From contig NC_052354.1 of assembly GCF_009727055.1 (NCBI RefSeq), forward strand, positions 3,064,677 through 3,128,676: 64,000 nt of DNA. The letters run 5' to 3'. Origin of the DNA: Benincasa hispida. Lineage: Eukaryota; Streptophyta; Magnoliopsida; Cucurbitales; Cucurbitaceae. A program made the translations under genes and the position numbers. Position 1 is the first letter of the stretch. Each line of letters begins with the position of its first letter. The notes beneath the pieces are model-generated. The model made no database searches and was not told the DNA's origin. It saw only the letters and a list, made by a program, of their open reading frames with translations. Positions 1-10,125 of this stretch are shown one piece after another.

Positions 1-434
1 TCCAAGAAAGCAGTTGCAAATCCAAAATGACAATAATCAAATGAATAAACTAAAGTTAACTAGGAAAGCAAAGTAAAGATAGAGTAGAAGATGTCCATGA
101 AAAAAATTGGAGTAAAGCTACCGAAAGGAGTCCTCCATGCAAGAGATTGATCTCAACTACTCAGGTCAAGAGACTCGTCTTGACCATCGTAGCTTCCAGC
201 ATTTGTTGGCCACATGTTGATTGACATGGGCCTAAGACTGCTTTCAGCTTGTGTGACAGATAGCCTTTCTATCTTGGGGTAAATATTGATTTTTGGCACA
301 TCGCCTTCACTCAAATATTGTTTGCAACTTGGTCGCATAAGATACCATACGCCCATGATTAAAAGGGTGCCTACGATAACATAAAACTTAACAAATTATT
401 AGATGCCAAGTCCCCAGTAACAGCACTAAAAACT
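1..434 (-). mobile_element. Ty3/gypsy element, 5' internal leader (continues beyond window)
   Basis: This is the non-coding stretch just inside the LTR at 435-2044, read on the minus strand. A decayed primer-binding site lies at its right edge. No gag motif is recognisable here; a 67-codon open frame at 153-356 shows no domain I know. The rest of the element lies left of the window. Assignment rests on the primer-site/LTR arrangement, which is the same as at 27859-27883. Confidence 0.6.
411..428 (-). other. Degenerate tRNA-Asp primer-binding site
   Basis: The + strand reads TCCCCAGTAACAGCACTA, a decayed match to the 3' end of plant tRNA-Asp (CCCCGGCAACGGCGCCA). It is followed by AAAACT and then a TG that opens the LTR. 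The better preserved site at 27859-27876 has the same layout, which supports the reading. Confidence 0.6.
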
Positions 435-2044
435 TGATGCGTGGAAAAAGGAGAGGAAAATAAATTTGCAACTTATATTATGGGTTGATCTCCATGCGTC
501 GATGGTCATGCGTTGGACTAGAAAATATAAAATATGTGTTTAAGCATGTATGCGATGACCATACGTTCCTGCCATAATTTTTCTCGCTTTCTCGCCAAGT
601 ATAACAAGAACGCAAGTTTCTCGGGATGATCCGAGGTCGAACACAGAGGCTTGTAACTCAATGTTTGTGAAGTAATGCGTTTGAGGCAATGAATAAAAGT
701 AAAGATTATGCGCTACTTCTACTCCTAACTAAATAGATTGAGCAATGGAAGTTTAACTATGAGAATTGATAGAGATGCAGCAGTTGTTAACGCATAATAA
801 TGTTCATTATGTTAGGTCGCCCGAGTAATCTCAGCTCGCTACACTAACGCATCGCGCACCTCTCGGTGGTTAGCCGCATGCTTATATCTCTATAATACAT
901 GGTTGTGTCGAGCATAAGATCGTGCCTATCTCTAGGAACAATGCATACTTTGCTTTAATGTGTTCCACTACTCACCCTCTCAGGCTATTAGTTGTGGCTA
1001 ATCAGCTCATAGACAAGCATAGCAATAGCCCGTAGCAAGTGTTGCTACAGCTTCACACCAAGCGAAGAGGATTAACTCACTATACTCGTACAATGCACAC
1101 CTCTCAGTGGGTTACTACATGCATCCTATCTCTAGGCTACACGATTGAGTATGCGACCACCTTTAAGAACTAGACGATAAAGGTAAACGATGACAAAGAT
1201 GAAGAAGATGAAGAATATGGCGTTGAAGGAATTAAAATATGCATTGATTACAATATGTATTAATGTCTTAAACCAAAATGTAATACAATACAGAGACAAG
1301 AGGAGAAATGGAAGGCTAGATGAAAACAATCTCTTTCTTTTCATCCGAAATGCATCAAGACTGTTGGTGGCGCCATGGATGGATGATGGAGAAGTCTCTC
1401 TCGAGCTCTATCTCCGGCGAAAACTCCAGTCGTCACTCGGAATGGGTTGTGGAGGTGAAGAATCCTCAAAGAAAATCTCGTTCATGCTTTCATCTGTGAT
1501 CACAAGGATCTGCCCTAAGGCAGAAGCTCGGATACCTTGAATTTGGGCTCTAAGCCTCTATTATAGAGCTCAATTGCCGACAGCATTGGTGGTCCTGCTC
1601 TGAATCACTACCATTTCTAACGCGGTAGGCGAAATGTCAACATCATCTTATCATTTTTTATACTCCCAAGATATGCGTTCATGCTTATTTCTCTCGAAGT
1701 ACCAACGCATTCCACCCACCTTGCGATAAACCTTCTATCACGGCTATTACTCTGTAGTTGCGGCATTCTATGCGACAAACTGGTCTTCATGACGGTCAAT
1801 GCATGCGATCAACTTTGCGATGGTCTGGCTTCAGTGCATGCGATTGATTCCTGCGATAGCTACAAAAATAGGCATTTTGACACCGTATAATGCATGACAT
1901 AGGGTTAACAAGGATTTTTAGTGCTGATCGACGCAAGTTCATTTTTTCACATAAATTCTTAGTATTATCAACGCATATTCTACTTGTTAGCCCTCATAAT
2001 TCTAAGTAAAAGGCTACAATAGCTTGCATTTCTACCTACTATCA
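435..2044 (-). repeat. Gypsy 5' LTR, family X (copy 1), rich in ATGCG motifs
   Basis: This 1610-bp repeat begins TG next to the primer-binding site and ends CA at 2044. It is homologous over most of its length to 47429-49126. Shared landmarks are the block around GAACGCAAGTTTCTCGGG, the GTCGAACACAG block and the terminal block around TTAGCCCTCATAATTCTAA. ATGCG, TGCGAT and AACGCAT words recur throughout. Open frames inside it (for example 1190-1540 and 1681-1890) have no protein homology I recognise and are probably chance. Confidence 0.8.
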
Positions 2045-2329
2045 TCTACCTGGGAACCTACCTGGAAAGGTGCATTAGATAGATTTTCTACAAGCATGCG
2101 ATAGTTGATCCAAGATTTCGTTAAAGAGTTTAATGAATGATGATCAAAAGTTGTTTCAACTTTCCAAGGTAAGGTTGCTCTTGGGCAAACCTAAAAAGTC
2201 ACTTAGTTAAAATCCTTAGCCGTGTTTTTTCTAAGTAAACTAAAACTTAGGTTATAAAATACTCAATGCGAGGAAGAGATATATATGATATGTCAATGAT
2301 TCCACTCACGTTTCTCCCTGAATTTTCAC
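2045..2329. other. Unassigned, between LTR X and copia leader
   Basis: About 285 bp of low-complexity, mildly AT-rich sequence between the end of LTR X and the recognisable copia leader. I see no gene. A 5' LTR for the copia element would be expected here and is missing. Confidence 0.4.
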
Positions 2330-2640
2330 GCCGTGAGATTCATGCTTGGCCTCGTGGTGCCCTGGGAGCATCCCACTTCGGATGGTTTAGTCAATATCAA
2401 GGTCGACGGAGAAAGTATTTATAGTAAGTGGGTGAAGGGTGTATGTCAATATATCCTGCGGTCTTCTTCATTGGTTCGCACCATGAGATCAATCTTGCAC
2501 TCCCTCGTGGTGCCCTGGGAGCGTCCCCCTTCGGATGGGTTTTTTGCAGTTGGTCAATATCAAGGTGAACTCCAGAAATGGATAGGGTCACTTTAGTTTT
2601 TTTCCCAATCGAATTTTTCCCCTTCGGATTGGCTGCTTGG
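2330..2640 (+). mobile_element. Copia element A, untranslated leader
   Basis: This region aligns on the + strand with the reverse complement of 63420-63690 and of 12140-12400, the leader between the 5' LTR and gag in two other copia copies here. An internal direct duplication is present: the block CTCGTGGTGCCCTGGGAGC near 2351 recurs near 2502, each followed by a CTTCGGATGG block and then GTCAATATCAAGGT. Confidence 0.7.
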
Positions 2641-3480
2641 GGTGGAACTCTAGGGCCTAAAATGATGGGTCACAATTACTGAAAATTGTTAAGCAAGTTA
2701 ATGATTTCTTGACCAAATCAATGATGGCTAGTCGTTATAGGAACATGAGTTGTTCTGGTATTAATGGCTAGTTGAGAATGTCTCAATTCAGAGGAGGGAT
2801 AAATTGACCACCCTTCGACGACTTTTTTCCTAAACCTTTGAAGCGTCATTGTGAAACTAAATGTTACACAGGGTTCATTTCATTTTTACTAAACCTTATT
2901 GGATGTTGTATGTTTTTCAAAAAGTATTTGTTTAAAACCTAATGTAGGTCAATGTGTTTCTTTTTTTAGCGACATGAATGTTTTTCCGTTAAATGCCTCT
3001 AGTTTGACCGATTTCATACAGAGGAAAGAGTTCGTTAAAACATATTTCATTAAAACAACCTCAAGTCCCGACCCTTGATACACCGCGAAGTGTTAATAAT
3101 ACATATAAGGTGTGGATGAAGGCTAATTCATTGGCCCAAGTTCACATATTGGCTAGCATACCTAATGTTTTGGCCAAAAGGGTTGAAAACATGGTCATTA
3201 CACGTGAGATCATAGACTCATTGCAAGATTTGTTTGAATGTCAGTTCTTAATTTTTCAGCACAAAGGGATGGATGAGAAAGAAACCAGTAGTGTCAATCC
3301 CAAGATAACCTCCAGTTAGAGAAAGCAAATGTTGCTGACTCTGATAAAGTTCATCGACGAGAAGTGTTCTCTGAGATGAAACTTAGAGTTTATTTAGGTT
3401 CTGATACTGATCCTACTACTCTCCAAAAGAGGAGGAAGTCTAAAGACCATAAATGTGATTTATTAGTCTTGGAGACGTGT
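2641..3480 (+). pseudogene. Copia element A, gag remnant
   Basis: A Ty1/copia Gag remnant. The recognisable part is 3110-3320, whose residues WMKAN, VHILASIPNVLAK and REIIDSLQDLFE correspond to the UBN2-type Gag core of plant copia elements. Upstream of 3050 the sequence is too decayed to follow, and no intact start or zinc knuckle is seen. Copia Gag normally forms the virus-like particle that packages the element's RNA. This copy cannot, because it is only fragments separated by stops. It is followed in order by protease/integrase, RT and RNase H remnants, which is the Ty1/copia order. Confidence 0.7.
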
Positions 3481-4905
3481 TTAGTAGAGAACGATGGTTC
3501 TGCCTAGATTACCAAGGATTTGGTTCCTAGCAAACGTTGCCACAGGAAAAGTTGACTCTTTGAGTCGGTACTGGTGAGGTTGTTTCAGTTGTTGTTATAG
3601 GCAGGCTGAAGTTAGTTTTGGAAAAGAAACGTTATCTGTTATTGGATAATGTTTATGTAGTTCCTCATATCCAAAGGAACTTAATCTCTCTTTCTTGTCT
3701 TATTGAACAAGGCTATACCGTCTTCTTTTCTTAGAGTAAATTGTTTATTTTCAAGAATGGCATGGAGATTGGTTTTGGTTCAATGGAAAATAACTTGTAT
3801 GTACTAAGGTCGTTAGTCATAAAAGTCTTGCTTAATACGAAATGTTCAGTACGATGACAATAGCTAAAAGACCAAAGGTTTCTCCTAAAGAAAACACCCA
3901 TCTTTGGCATCTAAGGTTAGGTCACATTAACCTCAAAAAGATTGAGCAGTTGGTGAAATGTAGACTTCTAAAGAGTTTAGAAGAAAACTCCTTGTCGGTG
4001 TGTGAATCATGCCTCGAAGGCAAGATGACCAAACGAACTTTTACTAAAAAAGGATATAGAGCAAAGGAAGCCTTGAAGCTTGTACATTCAGACCTCTGTG
4101 GTTCGATGAGTGTTAGGGCTCGAGGTGGGCATGAATATTTCATCTCTTTCATAGATGATTATTCAAGGTACGAGTATCTCTACCTAATGCAACGTAAGTC
4201 TGAAGCTCTTGACAAGTTCAAGGAGTATAAGGCTGAAGTTGAAAACTTGTTAGGTAATAAGATAAAAACACTATGATCTGATCATGGTGGAGAGTATATG
4301 GACCTCGAATTCCAGAACTATATGATACATGGAATTATGTCCCAACTCTCGACCTCAGTTACACCTCAGTAGAATGGTGTATCAGAAGGGAGACACGAAA
4401 CCTTGTTGGACATGGTTCGGTCTATGATGAGTTATGCTCATCTTTCAGACTCGTTTTGAGGTTTTGCAGTGGAAACTGCATGTTACATTTTGAACAAAGT
4501 TCCCTCGAAAAGTGTTTCTGAAACACCTTTTGAGTCGTGGAGAGGCCGTAAAGGTAGTTTACACCACTTCCAGATTTGGAAATGTCCAGCCCATGTACTT
4601 GTGACTAATCCGAAGAAGTTGGAACCGCGTTTGAAATCTTGCCTCTTTGTGGGCTACCTCAGGGAAACGAGGGGTGGATACTTCTATAATCCGAGTGAGA
4701 ACAAAGTGTTTGTGTCGAAAAATGCTATCTTTTTGGAAGAAGACCATATCAGGGATCATAAACCACGAAGCAAGCTTATTTTACATGAGACTTCTAGTAA
4801 GACTACTGAGGGTTCAACAAGAGTTGTTGAACACACCGATAGATCAAAAAGAGTTGTTGATGTCAGTTCATCTAGTCAACCATCTCAAGAGTTGAGACTG
4901 CCTTG
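3481..4905 (+). pseudogene. Copia element A, protease and integrase remnant
   Basis: The protease part (about 3481-3840) is frameshifted, and I do not find the catalytic DSGA motif. The integrase part is clearer. An N-terminal HHCC zinc-binding segment around WHLRLGHINLKKI and CESCLEGK is at 3900-4030, the first catalytic Asp is in VHSDLCG (about 4090), and FIDDYSRY is near 4150. An in-frame TGA at 4274-4276 interrupts the frame just before SDHGGEY. Further stops occur near 4369 and 4458. From 4469 to 4905 the C-terminal part is open again (WRGRKGSLHHFQIWKCPAHV onwards, with FVGY and GYFYNP). Integrase normally inserts element DNA into the chromosome; this copy is dead. Confidence 0.8.
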
Positions 4906-5967
4906 AAATCGTGGGAGGGTTATTAACCCACGAGAATGCTACATGGGTTTGACTGAAGCCCAAACATCATATCTAATGATGGAGTCGAGGATCATTGTCT
5001 TTTAAGTAAGCAATGGAGGATGTTGACAAAGATGAGTGGATTAAGACCAGAACCAAGAAATGGAGTCTATGTACTTCAATAAAGTATGGGAACTTATGGA
5101 TCAGCCTGATGGGATAAAACCTATAGGGTGTAAGTGGATCTACAAGAGAAAACGAGATGTAGATGGAAAGGGTTATACCCAGGTCAAGGAAGGGACTATG
5201 AAGAAACTTTCTCACCTGTTGTCATGTTGAAGTCTATCAGGATACTCCTGTAAATAGCCACATTTTATGATTATGAGATATGTCAAATGGACGTCAAGAC
5301 TGCCTTTCTTAATGGTAATTTTAAGGAGATCATCTACATGGCTCAATCAGAGGGGTTCATTGTTCTAGATCAAGAGCAAAGAGTTGCAAGCTTAATAGGT
5401 CCATTTATAGGCTAAAACAGGTGTCTAGATCGTGGAACAATAGATTTGACAGTGTGGTTAAATCGTTTGGCTTTGATCATAATGTTGATGAGCCTTGTGT
5501 TTACAAGAAAATCATCCATAGCTCAGTAGCTTTTCTGGTACTGTATGTGGATGATATCCTACTCGTTGGGAATGATATAGGTTTTCTGACTGACAATAAA
5601 AAAGTGGCTAGTCGCCCAATTTCCTATGAAAGATTTAGAAGAGACACAGTATGTTTTAGGTATCCGAATTATTTGGGATAGTAAGAACAAGAGGTTAGCC
5701 TTGTTTCAAATATCATACATTGATCAAATGTTGATCAAGTATAGGATGCAAGATTCCAAGAGGGGTTTGTTACCCTTCAGGCATGAAACTGTATTGTCTA
5801 AGGATCAGTGTCCTAAGACACCTCAAGAGGTTGAGGAGATGAGACGGATTCCCTATGTTTCGACTATTGGAAGCTTAATGTATGCAATATTATGTACTAG
5901 ACCTAACATTTGCTATGTAGTAGGGATTGTCAATCATTATAAATCCAATCCAGTATTAGATCACTAG
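4906..5967 (+). pseudogene. Copia element A, reverse transcriptase remnant
   Basis: A Ty1/copia reverse transcriptase. Recognisable segments are KWIYKRKRDVDGKG near 5140, a block around CQMDVKTAFLNGNFKE (5280-5330), the catalytic YVDDILLVGND near 5545-5575, and the C-terminal block with RRIPYVSTIGSLMYAILCTRPNICYVVGI (shown here only as landmarks) at 5840-5930. Stops interrupt the frame near 5000-5080 and 5250, and a frameshift near 5620 moves the reading frame after YVDD. The last open segment ends in a TAG at about 5965. It should have synthesised element cDNA from RNA; it is inactive. Confidence 0.8.
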
Positions 5968-5979
5968 ACGGCAGTCAAA

Positions 5980-6592
5980 ATGATCCTCAAGTATCTTCAG
6001 AGAACAAAGAACTACATGCTCGTGTATAAAGATAAGGATCTGATCCTTATAGTATACACAGACTCTGACTTTCAAACTAATCGAGATTCTTGGAAATCGA
6101 CATTAGGGTCAGTGTTCACTCTGAATGGAGGGGCTGTAGTGTGGCAAAGCATCAAGCAAGGATGCATCGCAGACTCCACTATGGAAGTTGGATACGTTGC
6201 TGCTTGTGAAGCTTCTAAGCTGTCTCTTATACACATCTAGATGTGTATAAGAGACAGCTACTAAAGAGGTTGTTTGGCTTAGGAAGTTCCTTACAGATTT
6301 GGAAGTTGTTCCAAATATGTCTTTACCAATCACATTCTATCATGATAACAGCGAGGCTATGGAAAATTCAAAGGAACCTTGGAGTCATCGTAGAGGCAAG
6401 CATATAGAATGGAAATATCATTTGATCAAAGAGATTGTGCATCGTAGTTATATGATTGTCACGAAGATCGCGTCGGAGCATAACGTTATTGATTCGTTTA
6501 CAAAGGCCCAAACAGTTAAAGTGTTCGAGGGTCATCTGGAGAGTCTGGGTCTACGAGACATGTGGCATCTTGCCTTTGGCAAGTGGGAGATG
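5980..6592 (+). pseudogene. Copia element A, RNase H, interrupted by adapter sequence
   Basis: The RNase H domain of the copia polyprotein. It begins with MILKYLQRTKNYMLVYKDKD, then has YTDSDFQTN with the first catalytic Asp, GGAVVWQSIKQG and ACEASK. At 6220 the frame runs into a 38-bp Tn5 mosaic-end palindrome and stops artificially. It resumes after 6257 with EVVWLRKFLTDLEVVPNMSLPI, then YHDNSEAMENSK, RGKHIEWKYHLI and the terminal LESLGLRDMWHL. Apart from the artefact this part is fairly well preserved. It normally degrades RNA in the RNA-DNA hybrid during reverse transcription. Confidence 0.8.
6220..6257. other. Tn5 mosaic-end pair (sequencing adapter artefact)
   Basis: The + strand reads CTGTCTCTTATACACATCT at 6220-6238. 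It is followed immediately by AGATGTGTATAAGAGACAG at 6239-6257. These are the 19-bp Tn5 mosaic end and its exact reverse complement, head to head, which is the layout of the Nextera mate-pair circularisation junction. Such a perfect 38-bp palindrome in a decayed retroelement is best explained as untrimmed adapter assembled into the sequence. Confidence 0.95.
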
Positions 6593-6680
6593 ATACTGGG
6601 GTATAGAGTATGCCCTAATTTATTGTATATTGTACTTATTTTTTCATGTATTGTATATTAGTCTCTCAAGGCGTCAGGAC

Positions 6681-6691
6681 AAGTGGGAGAT
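6681..6691 (+). promoter_or_regulatory. Polypurine tract of copia element A
   Basis: The purine-rich AAGTGGGAGA sits directly before the TG that opens the 3' LTR at 6692. An equivalent tract precedes the LTR at 10126. It normally primes plus-strand DNA synthesis. Confidence 0.7.
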
Positions 6692-8712
6692 TGCTGGGAT
6701 TGGTGTCTTAATTCTTCTGGAATCTCGTAGTTTGTAAACTTTGTACACATTGTTATTAATAAAATAAGAGTTATTTTATTTGCATTTACTCATATCCAAT
6801 AAACAAAGATCCATGGTTATTGTATGTAAACTTAAGCATGTATATGAGATATACAAGTGGATCATGCCTTAAGTAATAACCTAAAAGGTCTGTAGTATAA
6901 GGATTAAGGAGGATACCTTATCTTTGTGACACTACGGACACGGCTCGCTTTGTAAAGATTTACAGGTGTTGTGAACTACTACAAATGGTCTGATCCTGAC
7001 CATTTATGTGGAGATATGCGAGCGGAGATGTCCTATACAAAGAGTTTGTATAAGACCGGACCACGAGATGATTAGTCTCTTTACATAACGTCGTTGATAC
7101 TTGAGACTTACCTCTAATTATAATGACCATAGGTGACATGACCTTAATCTTGAGTGTTTTTGGAACTTCTGGCTTTGAGGGTGGTCCTTTGATTAGTATG
7201 GGTGAGAGTGGCCAGATTGTCAACTCAACAAGCCTACGTTTTTTAGGATTGGTTTAATTGGGGAGTTGGGAACTCAGTTACACAAGACGAAATTCACTCC
7301 TTCCTCAAAGCATGGGTAAGCAGATAGATTGCACCCTTAAGGGCTGATTCTGGGTCTTGAACATAGTGGCCACATCCTTTCTTTGGAAGAGAGGACCCAG
7401 TCATAGTAGAACTTTGACTTATTGTTCATTAGAGGAATCAGTTGTACTTAAGGAGTTAGATGTAACTATAGGGGTAAAACGGTAAATTGGCCTAGTTGTA
7501 CTTACGACCGATTTGTGAAGGGTTATCACACTGTTGATTGGTTGATATGGACACAGAAATATATCTATGGCGAGGAGAATGCAGTTGTCGGTATTTAGTG
7601 GAGGGCTCGACAGTTAATGGATGGTGGATCCCGTGACTAAAGAGTTTAGTCAGTTATTCACGTACCGTTTGAGCTTGAAGCTAGAGGTCCATAAGGTCCC
7701 CTTGGTAGCTTAATAGATTCAAGTTGAGAAATAGAGTTAGTTTGAAGTGTTCAAATAAAGATGAGGAAATTCAATTATATGTGATATAATTGATGTGATG
7801 TATGAGATACATCAAATGGAGGATTAATGTAAATATGATTTATATTAAATACCATAAAATAGAAAAAGAGCTATGGTTTGTATGTTTCATGAGATGAAAT
7901 ATTAAAATTATAGGTTATAAATATAATATGGTAAGTTGGTTTTCATATTTATCTATAATAAATTAATATATGATAATTAAATATTTTTCTCGAATAACCG
8001 ATTGAGTGGGAGGTTATTAGTGGTGGTAACCGTGAGATAAAAGGAAAAATATTTTCCTAAATTTAGTTGTTGTTCCATTCGAAAAGGAACTCATGGAAGG
8101 GCTATCAAGTGACAGTGTTTCACTATGCGATAGCTCACAGAGACTAAACGATCGTGGAGTATTGACTATACGATAGTCATTCAGTTGGTCATAGATAAAC
8201 GATCGCGCGACTAAGTTTATACGATAGGCTGCTATTTACTACACGATCGAGCATATCGTCTATATGATAGACAACTTCCTATCTCCCACTTGCTCGATCG
8301 TCTATACGATTGTTGTACTTCAATCTCTTCCTGAAGCCAAGATCATACAGAGCCCATAGCTCCTGGATTCTCACACCGAGAATACCATGATAACCATTGT
8401 GGAGGTGTCCTCACTTAACTCGATTGGTTTTGAGGAGCCATTGGCCGTTCGTTGGGTTCGTGATCGTTGTGTTCATTGTGTTCATGTTGTGCACTGGTCG
8501 TTGCATTCGAGGGTTGTGTTGCTGTGGACACTTGTAGATTGATCGAGGGAGTTTGAAGAATGGTTCTTCAAAGGTACGCATACTCTATCCCTTGATTCTA
8601 TTGTTTAGCATGCTGTAATTTCATTTTGCGCATGACCTGTTAGTTTTTTTCTTGTACTGTATTTGTTTATGTTCAATTCAAATGGAATTTGGAACAATCC
8701 TTCCGCTGCTCA
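6692..8712 (+). repeat. Copia element A 3' LTR
   Basis: About 2.0 kb, starting TGCTGGGATTGG after the polypurine tract and ending near ...CCGCTGCTCA. It shares many blocks with the LTRs at 10126-12041, 25137-27126 and 54554-56386 (for example AGACTTACCTCTAATTATAA, GGTGAGAGTGGCC, ACAGAAATATATCT). Unlike the others it carries a CGATCG-rich array (8122-8310). The right end is uncertain by about 12 bp because the following RT fragment begins abruptly. Confidence 0.8.
8122..8310. repeat. CGATCG/TACGATA minisatellite in copia LTR
   Basis: CGATCG cores occur at about 8149, 8200, 8244 and 8295, so 44-51 bp apart. Related TATACGATA or TATACGATT words fall roughly midway (about 8167, 8219 and 8303). 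The effective period is near 25 bp. The array is absent from the other copia LTRs in the window. Confidence 0.75.
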
Positions 8713-10125
8713 TAGAAATCCTCATGTTTGATTTCCTTCACATAGTCACATATTATGGCTATGAAATATGGCAAATGGATGTAAAAACTTCCTTTTTGAA
8801 TAGAAATCTTAAAGAGACGATCTACATGAATCAACTAGAAGGATTCATTGAGCAAGATCAAGAGAAAAAGGTTCGCAAGCTTAATCCGTCCATTTATGGA
8901 CTGAAACAAGCATCTCGATCTTGGAAGATAAGATTTGATATTGTGATAAAATCTTATAGCCTTGATCAGAATGTTGATGTGCCTTGTGTTTACAAGAAAA
9001 TCATCAATAGCTTAGTAGTTTTCCTCATGCTATATATGGATGATATCCTACTCATTGGGATTGATGTAGTTTTTCTTACTTATGTAAAGAAACGATTGGC
9101 CATCAAATTCCAAATGAAAGATTTGAGAGATGCAAAATTTGTTCTAGGGATCCAGATCATCAAGGATCATAAAAACAAAAGATTAGTCTTATCTCAAGCA
9201 TCGTATATTGACAAGATGCTTGTCAGATATTCGATGCACAATTCCAAGAAGGGTTATTACCTTTCATGCATTGAATCGTATCGTCTAAGAGCAGTGTCCC
9301 AACACTCCTTAAGAGGTTGAGACAATGAGATGAATTCCCTATGCATCGGCTATTAGTAGCCTTATGTATGCAATGTTATGTACAAGACCTGACATTTGTT
9401 ATGCAATAGGGATTGTTAGTCGACATCAATCCAATTCAGGATTAGATCACTAAACAACGGTCAAAACAATTCTCAAGTACCTTTAGAGAACAAGGGACTA
9501 AATGCTTGTGTATGGAGATAAGGATTTGATGCTTATAGGATACATGGACTCTAACTTTCAAATTGTTCGGGACTCTCGAAAATCCACATCAGGGTCAGTG
9601 ATTACTATGAATAGAGGAGTTATAGTTTGGTGAAGCATCAAGCAAGGATACATCATAGACTCCACTATGGAAGTCGAATACGTAGCTGCTTGTGAAGTGC
9701 TAAAGAGGTTGTTTGGCTTAAGAAGTTCCTTACTGATTTGGAAGTTGTTCCAAATATGTTTTTGTCCATCATACTTTATTGTGATAATAGTGGTGTTGTG
9801 ACAAATTCTAAGGAACTTAGAAATCATCGAAGAGGCAAACACATAAAGCTAAAATATCACCTGATTTGGGAGATTGTGCATCGAAGTGACGTGATTATCA
9901 TGAAGATTGCTTCGGAGCACAACGTTACTGATCCGTTTACAAATACTCTCACGGCTAAAGTATCTGAGGGTCATCAGGAAAGTTTGGATCTACAGGACAT
10001 GCAACATATTGTCTAGGACAAGTGAGAGATATTACTGGGGTATAATGTATGCCATAGTTTATTGAATTTTGTAATTTATTTGTATTGTACATTTGGCTCC
10101 CTAAGCTTTAGGACAAGTAGGAGAT
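8713..10125 (+). pseudogene. Copia element B, partial RT and RNase H
   Basis: A second + strand copia element that starts in the middle of the reverse transcriptase, right after LTR A. A long open stretch (to 9320) has IWQMDVKTSFLN, YGLKQASRSWKIRFD, the catalytic block as YMDDILLIGID (Met in place of the usual Val) and KFQMKDLRDAKFVLGIQI. After a stop at 9318, decayed RT and RNase H segments follow (LMYAMLCTRPDICYAIGI near 9360-9410, then RGKHIKLKYHLIWEIVHRSD to 10016). A polypurine-like tract, GGACAAGTAGGAGAT, is at 10111-10125. The 5' half of the element is missing. Confidence 0.8.

Noticed and set aside
1190..1540. 116-codon + strand frame
   Set aside because: It lies inside LTR X, the corresponding region at 48350-48550 does not preserve the same protein over its length, and no domain is seen.
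6220..6257. Perfect 38-bp palindrome considered as a transposon end or hairpin terminator
   Set aside because: It is exactly two Tn5 mosaic ends as used in sequencing libraries; an artefact is the simpler explanation.
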